In this document: positions 1 through 6,782 of the stretch, piece by piece
Layout of the letters: each line of letters opens with the position of its first letter
Numbering within the stretch: the first letter of the stretch is position 1
From: Zoogloea sp035335645
GTDB lineage: Bacteria; Pseudomonadota; Gammaproteobacteria; Burkholderiales; Rhodocyclaceae
Assembly: GCA_035335645.1 (NCBI GenBank)
Contig: DAOQMM010000118.1
Span: forward strand, 1-11,242
Length of the DNA stretch: 11,242 nt
Reading direction: 5' to 3'
Translations under genes and position numbers: made by a program
Notes under the pieces: generated by a model
Databases searched by the model: none
Told to the model about the DNA's origin: nothing
The model's input: only the letters and a program-made list of their open reading frames with translations

Positions 1-1209
1 CCAGGGCCGGCGACCCCCGCCGAGGGCCGTCCCGGCGAGACGCTGACCCACGACGCCCGCGACCGCCGCCGTCAGGCCCGCCGCGAGGACATGCCCGACG
101 GCCGCGACGCCCTGATCCTGCCCTTCCGCGCCGAGAGCCTGCTGTCCTTTGCTGACTACGTGAAGGTGAACCGCGCCCATGACGACGATGCGGACGACGA
201 TCCCGGCCGCGTCGCCGCGGAGATGGACACCGTGTCGGTGGCCCAGGATGGCCAGGACACGGCGTCCAAGGTGCGCTTCGACCTGGACCTGCCCTCCGCC
301 GCCCAGGACGACATCCCGCTGACGACCGGCATCCTGCTGCCCGAATGGGACTGGAAGACCCAGCAACTGCGGCCGGACCTGTGCAGCCTGAGCGTGCTCG
401 ACCCCCGCGATGCCGAACCCTGCGCCCTGCCGCCGCGGCTGATCCGCCCGGCGCGACGCCTGCGTCGCCAGTTCGAGGCCCTCACGCCGGCGCGGCGCTG
501 GCTCAAGAACCAGCCCGACGGCAGCGACCTGGACATCGACGCCTGCGTGCGCGCCTTTGCCGACCGCATGACCGGCCATTCGGTCAGCGCCAGCGGCGGC
601 TACCTGGCCTGCGAGCGCCGCGAGCGCGACCTGTGCTGCCTGGTGCTCGCGGATCTGTCCCTGTCCACCGACGCCTGGGTGAGCAACGAGGCGCGGGTCA
701 TCGACGTGATCCGCGACAGCCTGTGGTTGTTCACCGAGGCCCTCGCCGCCACCGGCGATCCCTTCGGCCTCTACGGTTTTTCGTCGCGCAAGCGGGAGCA
801 CATCCGCTTCCACCGCATCAAGGATTTCGACGAGCGGCCCGGTGACCGGGTGCGCGGGCGCATTGCGGCGATCAAGCCGGGCTTCTACACGCGCATGGGC
901 GCGGCCATCCGCTACGCCACCCGGCTCCTCGCCCGGCGGCCGGAATCCGTGCGCCTGCTGCTGATCCTGTCTGACGGCAAGCCCAATGATGTGGATCATT
1001 ACGAGGGCCGCTACGGCATCGAGGATACGCGCATGAGCCTGCGCGCCGCCCGCGAGGAGGGCGTGCGGCCCTTCTGCGTCACCATCGACCGGGAAGGGGC
1101 GGGCTACCTGCCCCACCTGTTTGGCCCGGCCGGCTACACCATCCTGCGCAAGCCGGCGGATCTGCCGGCCCGCCTGCCCCTGCTCTACGCCCAGCTCACG
1201 GGCGCCTGA
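1..1209 (+). CDS. norD: NorD, nitric oxide reductase activation protein (5'-truncated by window edge)
   Basis: This frame is open from the first base, so the gene starts to the left; 402 C-terminal residues are visible. I expect roughly 600 or more for a full NorD, from memory. The C-terminal half is a von Willebrand factor A domain. The MIDAS metal site is visible as DLSLS (codons from 652), the conserved Thr in TRMG (from 889), and the DGKPNDVDHYEG segment (from 973), which is the hallmark I used to choose NorD over other VWA proteins. The middle is acidic and Asp-rich (about 175-250). In the family, NorD works with the MoxR-type AAA+ ATPase NorQ in the cytoplasm to mature or insert metal into the NorCB nitric oxide reductase of denitrification. 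It is usually the last gene of a norCBQD-type cluster, so the partners should lie left of this window. The stop at 1207-1209 is followed by 132 bp without a convincing gene. Family call is firm; pathway role is established knowledge. Confidence 0.93.
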   Translation, partial: PGPATPAEGRPGETLTHDARDRRRQARREDMPDGRDALILPFRAESLLSFADYVKVNRAHDDDADDDPGRVAAEMDTVSVAQDGQDTASKVRFDLDLPSAAQDDIPLTTGILLPEWDWKTQQLRPDLCSLSVLDPRDAEPCALPPRLIRPARRLRRQFEALTPARRWLKNQPDGSDLDIDACVRAFADRMTGHSVSASGGYLACERRERDLCCLVLADLSLSTDAWVSNEARVIDVIRDSLWLFTEALAATGDPFGLYGFSSRKREHIRFHRIKDFDERPGDRVRGRIAAIKPGFYTRMGAAIRYATRLLARRPESVRLLLILSDGKPNDVDHYEGRYGIEDTRMSLRAAREEGVRPFCVTIDREGAGYLPHLFGPAGYTILRKPADLPARLPLLYAQLTGA

Positions 1210-1263
1210 TGGCGCCGGGAATGCCGGTGTGTGACAGGTGGCACGGGCGGTACGTGTTTCTGG

Positions 1264-1279
1264 CAAATCTGACGATTTG
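1264..1279. promoter_or_regulatory. Perfect 6-4-6 palindrome upstream of the propeller gene
   Basis: CAAATC-TGAC-GATTTG is a perfect inverted repeat of 6 bp arms with a 4 bp spacer, in a locally AT-rich patch 62 bp before the propeller start and 55 bp after the norD stop. The arm and spacer geometry resembles that of dimeric regulators such as the FNR/CRP family, but the arms do not match the FNR consensus (TTGAT-N4-ATCAA). I could not place a convincing -35/-10 pair in 1210-1341. It may be an operator or a chance repeat. Confidence 0.35.
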
Positions 1280-1341
1280 TAACTGGTTGCGACGCGCGGG
1301 CCGTCCTAGCATGGGCTATTGCCATTTTTATGGAATCAGCC

Positions 1342-3045
1342 ATGGCCCGTTTGTTCTCACGCACCCTGCGCCGCCTCGGCGCGGCCTGTTCCGTCCTCGC
1401 TCCCCTGGCCGGACTCCTCGCCGGCGGCGGCCTCGCCCAGGCCCAGACGTCCTATTCCAGTGGGTACTGGTACGGGAACGCCAGTCCCGTATCGGTGCTG
1501 ACCCACCACAATGACGGCTGGCGCACCGGCTGGAATTACGCCGAGACCACCCTCACCCCGTCCAACGTGGCAGCCACGGGGGGCAGCAAGCTGTTCGGCC
1601 TGCAGGGCAGCGTGGATCTGGACGGCCTGGTGGAGGTGCAGCCCCTGGTCGTGCCCAACGCCTATGTGTACGGCGATCCGAATGCCGGCCGCCATGACGT
1701 GGTGTACGTGGCCACCGCCAACAACACCGTCTATGCCATCGACCCGACCACCCGCAAGGTGCTCAGGAGCCGCAACCTGGGCACGCCCATGTCGGCGTTC
1801 CCCGGTTGCGAGGACAACGACAAGATCATCGGCGTGAACAGCACGCCGGTCATCGACCCGTCCACCAATTCCCTGTACCTGATTGCCCATGTCAGGGTCG
1901 GCAGCGGCTCCGAGATGCACCTGCACCGCCTGTCGCTGAGCTCCCTCAAGGACATCGTGGCGCCTGTAACCATCGCGGCCAAGGCCCCCCTCACCAACGG
2001 CAGCACCGCCACCTTCGACGCCAACTATCAGCGCCAGCGCACCGCCCTGCTGCTGGCCAATGGCCGCGTAATGGCCGCCTTCACCTCCCACTGTGACATC
2101 CGCGCCGACGTGGCCCGCGGCTGGGTGATGCAGTGGGACGCCCAGACCCTCGACAAGGCCCGCAGCTACGTGGACTTCAGCGGCCGCAAGTCCGTGTTCC
2201 TGACCGACACCCAGGCTACCGGCCCGAGCAACTTCTTCCTGGCGACCAGCTGGATGTCCGGTGCCGGCCCGGCCGTGGATGAATGGGGCAACGTGTATTT
2301 CGCCACCGGCAACACCGATCCGGGCGCCCTGCGCAGCGACGGCACCGGCTACGTGGAGGATGGCGTCACCAACTTCGGGCAGAGCGTGGTCAAGCTTTCT
2401 CCGTGGGACAGCCGCGTGCTGAGCTACTTCACCCCGGCCAATGTGATGCAGTTGGACAACGATGACCTGGACCTGGGCGCCGGTGGCGTCCTCCTCGTGC
2501 CCAGCTACACCGACCGCCTCGCCCTGCAGGCCGGCAAGGACGGCGTGCTGCGCCTGATGAACCGGGACAGCCTGGGCGGCCATACACCGGGCGGACCGGA
2601 CAAGGTGCTCGCCGCCACGCAGATCGGGCCGTGCTGGTGCACCCCGTCCTACTTCAACGACGGCACGCCCAAGGTGGTCAGCAGCGGCGGTACCACGCTC
2701 GGCGTGTATGCCATCAGGACCAAGCCCTATGGCCTCGTGAAACAGGCCGGCGTGGAGATCAATTCCGGCCAGTTCGGCGGCTTTTTCACCAGTGTGTCGT
2801 CCAACGGCGCCCAGAACGCCATCATCTGGGCGGTGGGCCGACCCCAGACCATTCCGGGCGATCTCTATCTGCACGCCTATTCCGCCAAGCCGGTGAACGG
2901 CAGCCTGCCGCTGCTGTACACCACCACCGCCGGCACCTGGAACAGCCAGGGCAACGCCAACACCGTGCCCACCGTGGCCAATGGCCGTGTGTATGTGGCC
3001 GGCTACAAGAAACTGTCCATCTACGGCCTGGGTGGCCAGCGCTGA
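1342..3045 (+). CDS. Exported PQQ-like beta-propeller repeat protein
   Basis: A 567-residue exported protein. The start at 1342 was chosen over an in-frame ATG at 1330 because it has GGAA about 7 bases upstream and gives a clean signal peptide: Arg-rich n-region, hydrophobic core, and AxA cleavage near residue 34 (LAQA|QT). The mature part reads as beta-propeller repeats of the PQQ/quinoprotein type. Clear blades are VVYVATANNTVYAID (about 120-134), GNVYFATGN (about 316-324), a blade around LALQAGKDGVLRLMNRD (about 393-409), and NGRVYVAGYKKLSIYG near the C-terminus. A HNDGWRTGWN segment (about 56-65) resembles the start of many secreted propellers annotated as quinoproteins. I see no cytochrome c CxxCH motif and no clear dehydrogenase signature, so enzymatic activity is not supported; a structural, binding or assembly role in the periplasm or outside is as likely. 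Four mature cysteines include a Cys-Trp-Cys at 431-433. The small secreted protein follows after 16 bp, suggesting one transcript. Confidence 0.8.
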   Translation: MARLFSRTLRRLGAACSVLAPLAGLLAGGGLAQAQTSYSSGYWYGNASPVSVLTHHNDGWRTGWNYAETTLTPSNVAATGGSKLFGLQGSVDLDGLVEVQPLVVPNAYVYGDPNAGRHDVVYVATANNTVYAIDPTTRKVLRSRNLGTPMSAFPGCEDNDKIIGVNSTPVIDPSTNSLYLIAHVRVGSGSEMHLHRLSLSSLKDIVAPVTIAAKAPLTNGSTATFDANYQRQRTALLLANGRVMAAFTSHCDIRADVARGWVMQWDAQTLDKARSYVDFSGRKSVFLTDTQATGPSNFFLATSWMSGAGPAVDEWGNVYFATGNTDPGALRSDGTGYVEDGVTNFGQSVVKLSPWDSRVLSYFTPANVMQLDNDDLDLGAGGVLLVPSYTDRLALQAGKDGVLRLMNRDSLGGHTPGGPDKVLAATQIGPCWCTPSYFNDGTPKVVSSGGTTLGVYAIRTKPYGLVKQAGVEINSGQFGGFFTSVSSNGAQNAIIWAVGRPQTIPGDLYLHAYSAKPVNGSLPLLYTTTAGTWNSQGNANTVPTVANGRVYVAGYKKLSIYGLGGQR

Positions 3046-3061
3046 TCGCGAGGAAGATTCC

Positions 3062-3373
3062 ATGAAGACCACACGCATCCTGATCCTCGCCGCCGCCCTG
3101 GGCGGTGTCACCGCCCCGGTCCTCGCCGAGGCGCCCAATGCCGTCACTGGCGTGGTCCGCAGCATTGCCGGCGCCACCCTGCAGGTGGAACTGCGCGGCG
3201 GCACGGCCCTGCAGGTCGAGCAGAGCGACGCCCTGGCGGCCCACCAGGTCGCGCCGGGCATCAAGGTTGGCACCGCCGTGCATGCGACGGGTACCCGCAG
3301 CGGCAACCTGCTGCGCGCCGAGACCGTGACCAGGGCCAAGCCGGCGCCAGGGACCTGGTCGCCGGATCGCTGA
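3062..3373 (+). CDS. Small periplasmic beta-rich protein (OB-fold or DUF5666-like)
   Basis: A 103-residue protein. The start at 3062 is preceded by AGGAAG at 3051-3056 with a 5-base spacer; the frame is open further upstream into the propeller gene, but only this start has a ribosome-binding site and a signal peptide (MKTTRILILAAALGG..., likely cleavage after VLA, residue 22). The mature part of about 81 residues alternates hydrophobic and polar residues in strands (NAVTGVVRSIAG, TLQVELRGG, ALQVEQ, then PGIKVGTAVHATG). This pattern is typical of small periplasmic OB-fold or DUF5666-type domains; that is a resemblance of pattern, not an alignment. It has no cysteine. It starts 16 bp after the propeller stop and is almost certainly co-transcribed with it, so it may bind the same ligand or the propeller itself. 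Function unknown. Confidence 0.7.
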   Translation: MKTTRILILAAALGGVTAPVLAEAPNAVTGVVRSIAGATLQVELRGGTALQVEQSDALAAHQVAPGIKVGTAVHATGTRSGNLLRAETVTRAKPAPGTWSPDR

Positions 3374-3378
3374 TTCCC

Positions 3379-3412
3379 CCGGTCCGGACCGCGGCGCACG
3401 GTCCGGATCCGG
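3379..3412 (+). terminator. Hairpin just after the small-protein stop
   Basis: Left arm 3379-3391 and right arm 3399-3412 pair over 13 bp with one bulged base and a 7-base loop. The core is TCCGGACCG/CGGTCCGGA plus an outer CCGG/CCGG. It starts 6 bp after the stop codon. There is no T-run after it, so it may be a processing or stability hairpin rather than a classical intrinsic terminator. Confidence 0.45.
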
Positions 3413-3429
3413 CACCTGCGCACCAGCAA

Positions 3430-3487
3430 GGCCAACGACCCCCGACGGCGATCACTCCCGTGCCGTCGGCGGGCTCGGGGGTTGGCC
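3430..3487. repeat. Long imperfect inverted repeat in the convergent gap
   Basis: The outer arms GGCCAAC (3430-3436) and GTTGGCC (3481-3487) and the inner arms CCGACGGC (3442-3449) and GCCGTCGG (3462-3469) are both perfect. They are separated by an asymmetric internal region containing C-rich and G-rich runs that can also pair. Loop 3450-3461. No T-run follows. It lies between converging genes and could fold in either transcript. Confidence 0.5.
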
Positions 3488-3497
3488 GACGTCCCCG

Positions 3498-3532
3498 CAA
3501 TCCCCGCCTGGGCGATGTCCTGGCGGGGATTG
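3498..3532. terminator. Perfect 11-bp hairpin, possible bidirectional terminator
   Basis: CAATCCCCGCC (3498-3508) and GGCGGGGATTG (3522-3532) form a perfect 11 bp stem with a 13-base loop. It is the first strong hairpin met by transcription leaving the minus-strand EAL gene (stop at 3572) and the last of three met from the other side. On the + strand it is followed only by GCGTTTAC, and there is no U-tract on either strand, so efficiency as an intrinsic terminator is uncertain. Confidence 0.45.
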
Positions 3533-3571
3533 GCGTTTACCGGCAGCGGGCTGGAGCGGACCGACCGGGCA

Positions 3572-4369
3572 TCAGACAGGTAAGGTGGCGTCCGCCGGGC
3601 GGGGCTGCAGGATCGCGCGGGCCTGGAGCAGGCCGTCCACGCCGCGGGACGGGCGGCGCAGGGGGTCGGCCGCCGGGCGGCCGAGCAGGTGGCCCTGGGC
3701 ACAGTCGCAGCCCAGATCGAAGAGCGTGGCCAGCTCGCGGGCGTCTTCCACGCCCTCCGCGACCACCTGGACGCCGCGCCGGGCAGCCTCGGCGAGAACG
3801 CTGGCCAGATCGAGGCGGCGCAGGGGATCGGCGTGGATGCGATGGAAGGCGGCAGGTCCGAGCTTGAGGAAGGCTGGCCGGAATCCCGCCCGCTCCTGAG
3901 GTGGCAGCGCGCCGTGCACCGCGATGCGCACGCCCTGGGCGTCCAGGGACGCGCAGGCCGTCGCCGCACACCCGGTTGCAGGTGCATCGGGCAGAGGCTC
4001 GACGACCAGCCGGGTGGGCGGCAGGCCGGCCCGGCCGGCGAGGGCCACCACGCCGTCGGTGCGAGCCTGGTCGATGAGGGCCGCAAGGCTCAGGTTGAGG
4101 AACAGGCTGCCGGGCAGCTCCACGGCGGCAAAGGCTTCCAGCGCGAGGCGGCTGGCGAGGCGCTCCAGGGCCAGCTCCAGGCCGGCTTCCCGTGCCACCT
4201 GGAGGAGCTGGGCCGGGGTGTTGAGCGGCGAATCGTCGGGGCCCCGCATCAGGGCTTCGTAGCCGGTGATCTCCCGGCGGCGCAGATCGAAGATCGGCTG
4301 GAAGACGAAGTCCAGCGCCGAGCAGGCAATGAGGGTCTGGAGATGGCTGACGAGATCGCTGACGTACAT
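3572..4369 (-). CDS. Stand-alone EAL-domain protein with degenerate active site
   Basis: A 265-residue cytoplasmic protein consisting of one EAL domain without GGDEF, receiver or membrane segment. Residues recognised: FVFQPIFDL and YEALMRG (E38 of EAL), FLNLS (N92), LVVEP (E124), FLKLG (K169), VVAEGVED (E205) and QGHLLGRP (Q225). The DDFG motif that supplies two metal-binding aspartates in active cyclic-di-GMP phosphodiesterases is absent: the equivalent stretch reads IAVHGALPP (about 149-157), so Asp-Asp is replaced and the following loop differs too. By family knowledge this predicts loss of hydrolysis; the protein may still bind cyclic-di-GMP or act through protein contacts. The ATG at 4367-4369 has no strong ribosome-binding site, which makes the start less certain. 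It is 131 bp downstream of the LysR gene on the same strand; that gap contains an AT-rich stretch (about 4420-4450) that could hold its own promoter. Confidence 0.85.
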   Translation of the reverse strand: MYVSDLVSHLQTLIACSALDFVFQPIFDLRRREITGYEALMRGPDDSPLNTPAQLLQVAREAGLELALERLASRLALEAFAAVELPGSLFLNLSLAALIDQARTDGVVALAGRAGLPPTRLVVEPLPDAPATGCAATACASLDAQGVRIAVHGALPPQERAGFRPAFLKLGPAAFHRIHADPLRRLDLASVLAEAARRGVQVVAEGVEDARELATLFDLGCDCAQGHLLGRPAADPLRRPSRGVDGLLQARAILQPRPADATLPV

Positions 4370-4500
4370 GGTGAAGCAGGGCGCGGGAAATGGCGGGGCA
4401 ATACCGTCATTCTCGACAGACTTTCATCCGGATTGAATGAATTTTTTCTGACGGCTGCCAGCGTTGCGGCCGTTGGCACCGGATCCGGCGGGCCCCTGCG

Positions 4501-5385
4501 TCAGGCGGGTGGGTGCAGGCCGCGGAACAGGTCGGCGTCGGCGGCAAAGCGTTCGGCCAGCCAGGTGCTGACCGCGTCGACGCGTTCCAGGCGGCGGGCA
4601 TCGCGATGGACGAGCTGCCACAGTTCCCGCACCGGGAGCGCGTCCGTGGGCACGCGCCGCAGATCGCTACAGGCATCGCCGATGAAGCACGGCAGGACGC
4701 CACAGCCGATGCCGGCGGCGATGGCGCGGGTCAGGCCGCGCAGGCTGTCGCAGCGCAGGCGGATGCGGGCCGCGGTGTTGCCCGCCGGGCCGTTCAGGCG
4801 GGCCGCGAGCCAGCGCATCTCGGGCGTGTGGTCGAGGTCCTCGCCGTAGGCCACCCACGCGACGGGGTCGATGGGCGTGTCGGCAGGCGCATAGACCGCG
4901 AACCCCACGTCCGCCAGCTTGCGGATCAGGAAATCCCCGTCCGCCGGTCGCCCCAGGCGCAGGGCGATGTCGGCCTCGCGACGGGCCAGGCTGAGGTTGT
5001 CGTTGCGGGCGATGAGGTCCACGTCGAGCGCCGGGTAGGTGCTCATCAGGCTCGCCAGGCGCGGCGCGAGGTAGTCGGCGACGATGGGGCCCACCGAGGT
5101 GAGGTGCACCCGGCCGCTCACGCTGCGGGCGCCGGCATCGGCGATGCGGGTGATGTCGGCGGCGTCCTCTTCCATGCGCCAGGCCCGCGCCAGGACCTCG
5201 CTGCCCGGGGCGGTGGGCTGCCAGCCGCCCTCGCCCCGTTCGAACAGGGGGGTACCGAGGGCGTCCTCGAGGGCCCGCAGGCGGCGGGCGACGGTGGTCT
5301 GGTCGATGCCGAGACGGCGCGCCGCGGCGGCCAGGGTGCCCGCCCGGCCGATGGCCGCGGCGATGCGCAGATCGTCCCAGTTCAT
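4501..5385 (-). CDS. LysR-family transcriptional regulator
   Basis: A 294-residue regulator. The start MNWDDLRI (ATG at 5383-5385) was chosen because a GGAG lies 8 bases upstream; the frame also opens 7 codons earlier at a TTG with no better signal. The N-terminal winged helix-turn-helix is clear over residues 1-60 (AGTLAAAARRLGIDQTTVARR, then LRALEDALGTPLFER). The rest is a periplasmic-binding-protein-like effector domain, starting around GRVHLTSVGPIVADYLAPRL. In the family such proteins act as tetramers, bind a small effector and control a divergent neighbour plus themselves. Here the divergent neighbour is the cysteine hydrolase, whose start is 121 bp away, and the gap carries palindromic TGCA elements. 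The effector cannot be told from sequence. On the minus strand an AATAAT (plus positions 5413-5418) could be a -10 element, but I find no well-spaced -35. Confidence 0.9.
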   Translation of the reverse strand: MNWDDLRIAAAIGRAGTLAAAARRLGIDQTTVARRLRALEDALGTPLFERGEGGWQPTAPGSEVLARAWRMEEDAADITRIADAGARSVSGRVHLTSVGPIVADYLAPRLASLMSTYPALDVDLIARNDNLSLARREADIALRLGRPADGDFLIRKLADVGFAVYAPADTPIDPVAWVAYGEDLDHTPEMRWLAARLNGPAGNTAARIRLRCDSLRGLTRAIAAGIGCGVLPCFIGDACSDLRRVPTDALPVRELWQLVHRDARRLERVDAVSTWLAERFAADADLFRGLHPPA

Positions 5386-5408
5386 GGTGGGGGCTCCGGG
5401 ATACAAAG

Positions 5409-5435
5409 CTGCATTATTGCAGGCCTGATCTGCAA
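5409..5435. promoter_or_regulatory. Overlapping TGCA palindromes, candidate LysR operator
   Basis: Two perfect inverted repeats overlap: CTGCA-TTAT-TGCAG (5409-5422) and TTGCA-N9-TGCAA (5417-5435). Further TGCA copies occur at 5449-5452 (within GTTGCAGG) and 5492-5495 (next to the hydrolase ribosome-binding site), so five copies lie in under 90 bp of the divergent gap. The second repeat has the T-N11-A spacing typical of LysR-type boxes. It sits 24 bp from the LysR start, which suits autoregulation. Inference from position and symmetry only. Confidence 0.5.
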
Positions 5436-5506
5436 GGATGTCGATTGTTGCAGGTAATACGGGGCGCTACGCTGGCGCCGTCTTCACATCCTGCAAGGAG
5501 CTTGCG

Positions 5507-6106
5507 ATGGCCGATGCCTTCACGTTACGTGCCCTGATGGGCAAACCCGTCACGCCGACCCGCCTGTCCGAATCGGTGCTGATCCTGATCGATGCCCAGA
5601 ACGCCTACCGCCATGGACCGCTGACCCTCAGCGGCATCGAGCCGGCCCTCGCGTCCTGTGCCCGCCTGCTGGCCCGCGCGCGGGCGCTGGGCGCACCGGT
5701 GATCCACATCCAGCATGACGCCGGTCCGGGCACCCCTTTCGATCCGCTGAGCGAAAGCGGCGCCTTTATCGACGTCGTCGCGCCGCGACCCGGCGAGGCT
5801 GTCGTCGTGAAGCACTTTCCCAATGCCTTTGTGGGCACCGACCTGGAGGCGCGCCTTCAGGCGCTGGGCGCCCGGAATCTGGTCATCGCGGGCTTCATGA
5901 CCCACAACTGCGTCAATTCCACCGCCCGCGGCGCCTACAACCTGGGCTATCGCTTCACGGTGCCGGGCAACGCGACGGCGACCCGCGCGCTGCCGGCGAT
6001 CGGCGGTGGACAACTGGACGCGGCGACCCTGCAGGCCGCCTTGCTGGTGTCCTTGACGGACGTGTTCGGCGTGGTGGTGGCCGACGAGGCCGAGATTCCC
6101 GACTGA
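5507..6106 (+). CDS. Isochorismatase-like cysteine hydrolase
   Basis: A 199-residue cytoplasmic enzyme. The start at 5507 follows AAGGAG (5495-5500) with a 6-base spacer; an earlier in-frame ATG at 5438 has a poorly spaced signal and would put 23 unrelated residues in front. The isochorismatase-like fold and its catalytic triad are readable: Asp in LILIDAQNAY, Lys in VVVKHFPNAF, and Cys in AGFMTHNCVNSTAR. The last segment carries the cysteine nucleophile and the usual Thr-His before it. The family hydrolyses C-N or C-O bonds in small amides, imides or vinyl ethers (nicotinamidase, N-carbamoyl hydrolases, isochorismatase); the substrate here is not readable. No biosynthetic partner gene lies beside it, so a role in siderophore synthesis is not supported. 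The divergent LysR gene is its likely regulator. Confidence 0.88.
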   Translation: MADAFTLRALMGKPVTPTRLSESVLILIDAQNAYRHGPLTLSGIEPALASCARLLARARALGAPVIHIQHDAGPGTPFDPLSESGAFIDVVAPRPGEAVVVKHFPNAFVGTDLEARLQALGARNLVIAGFMTHNCVNSTARGAYNLGYRFTVPGNATATRALPAIGGGQLDAATLQAALLVSLTDVFGVVVADEAEIPD

Positions 6107-6116
6107 GGAGTCCCGG

Positions 6117-6156
6117 GGCGCCCGGCTCGCCCTTGCGGGGGGACGGTTCGGGCGCC
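6117..6156. terminator. Inverted repeat between converging hydrolase and CBS genes
   Basis: GGCGCCCG (6117-6124) and CGGGCGCC (6149-6156) are a perfect 8 bp pair around a 24-base loop that contains its own C-rich and G-rich halves. It lies 10 bp after the hydrolase stop and 10 bp from the stop of the converging CBS gene, the usual place for a shared terminator, but there is no T-run. Confidence 0.4.
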
Positions 6157-6166
6157 GACGCCACGC

Positions 6167-6604
6167 TCAGAGGATCTCGGTGAGGGTGTCGCGCTGCTCC
6201 ATTTCGTGGCCGAACTGGATCATCTCCAGCCCGAGGGCGTCGCGCACCGAGACGATGCCGATGGGCCGCCCGGCCTCGTCCACCACCGGCAGGTGGCGGA
6301 AGCCCCCGTCGAACATGATGTGGAGCGCGTGGCAGAAGGGCTTGTCTGCCGGGATGGTCTGGGGATTCGGCGTCATGATCTCGGCCAGCGGCGTGACGGC
6401 GGGGTCGCGCCCCGCGGCCATGACCTTCTGGACCAGGTCGCGTTCGGAGCAGATGCCCTCGACGCGCCCGGTGGCGTTGACGACGGTGACCGTGCTCTTG
6501 TGCTGATCCCGCATCATGCGGGCGGCCTCGGCGGCAGAGGTGGTGCTGGGGGCCTTGAGAAAGCTGCGGCGGCTCACGACCTGGGATACGGGACGAGTCG
6601 GCAT
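6167..6604 (-). CDS. Two-CBS-domain (Bateman module) protein
   Basis: A 145-residue protein made almost only of a CBS pair. First repeat: about residues 18-73, with MMRDQHKSTVTVVNATGRVEGICSERDLVQ. Second repeat: about 78-135, with PFCHALHIMFDGGFRHLPVVDEAGRPIGIVSVRDAL. The pattern of a strand, a polar turn and SxRD at the end of each repeat is typical of the family. Stand-alone CBS pairs in bacteria bind adenine nucleotides or similar ligands and act as energy or redox sensors for partner proteins; the partner is unknown. The start ATG has GGAGA about 7 bases upstream on its strand. The gene converges on the cysteine hydrolase and diverges from the radical SAM gene. There is no signal peptide or membrane segment, so it is probably cytoplasmic. 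Confidence 0.9.
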   Translation of the reverse strand: MPTRPVSQVVSRRSFLKAPSTTSAAEAARMMRDQHKSTVTVVNATGRVEGICSERDLVQKVMAAGRDPAVTPLAEIMTPNPQTIPADKPFCHALHIMFDGGFRHLPVVDEAGRPIGIVSVRDALGLEMIQFGHEMEQRDTLTEIL

Positions 6605-6782
6605 GGGAGTCTCCGGGGGTGTGGGAGGGATTCGTTTGTGATGCGCGCCGGGTTGCGGGTTCCATTGGATGTTGCAATGATTTCCGCGGCTTCCGGTGGC
6701 GCATTCAATTGGACAGGCCGGCGGTCGGCACCATGGGCGGGCGGGGGGCTATCATGTCGCGCTGTTTCTCCGGAGAAGTGTC

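Noticed and set aside
1236..1260. Possible sigma-54 promoter at the TGGCAC before the propeller gene
   Set aside because: The -12 GC element at the required spacing is missing (the sequence there reads GTACG).
1209..1514. 101-codon + frame whose ATG overlaps the norD stop (TGATG)
   Set aside because: There is no Shine-Dalgarno, it overlaps the signal-peptide region of the propeller in another frame, and its composition (Arg/Pro-rich end) is that of a shadow.
1357..4086. A 909-codon open frame on the minus strand running opposite the propeller, small protein and into the EAL gene
   Set aside because: It lies antisense to three better supported genes, has repetitive Ala/Gly/His-rich composition typical of high-GC shadow frames, and resembles no family.
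4420..4450. T6 run next to small inverted repeats (TTCAT/ATGAA; ATCCGGAT) between LysR and EAL genes, considered as a terminator
   Set aside because: The T-run is on the + strand, whereas both flanking genes are on the minus strand, and the stem is only about 5 bp; an AT-rich promoter patch is as likely.
3689..4849. 386-codon + frame across the EAL gene and the end of the LysR gene
   Set aside because: Crosses two well supported minus-strand genes and shows no recognisable domain.
5438..5506. Upstream ATG at 5438 as the start of the cysteine hydrolase
   Set aside because: AAGG sits too close to it, the extra 23 residues do not look like the family, and the ATG at 5507 has an ideal AAGGAG.
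5507..6106. Reading the hydrolase as a siderophore isochorismatase (EntB/DhbB type)
   Set aside because: No carrier-protein domain and no siderophore genes nearby; only the general fold and triad are supported.
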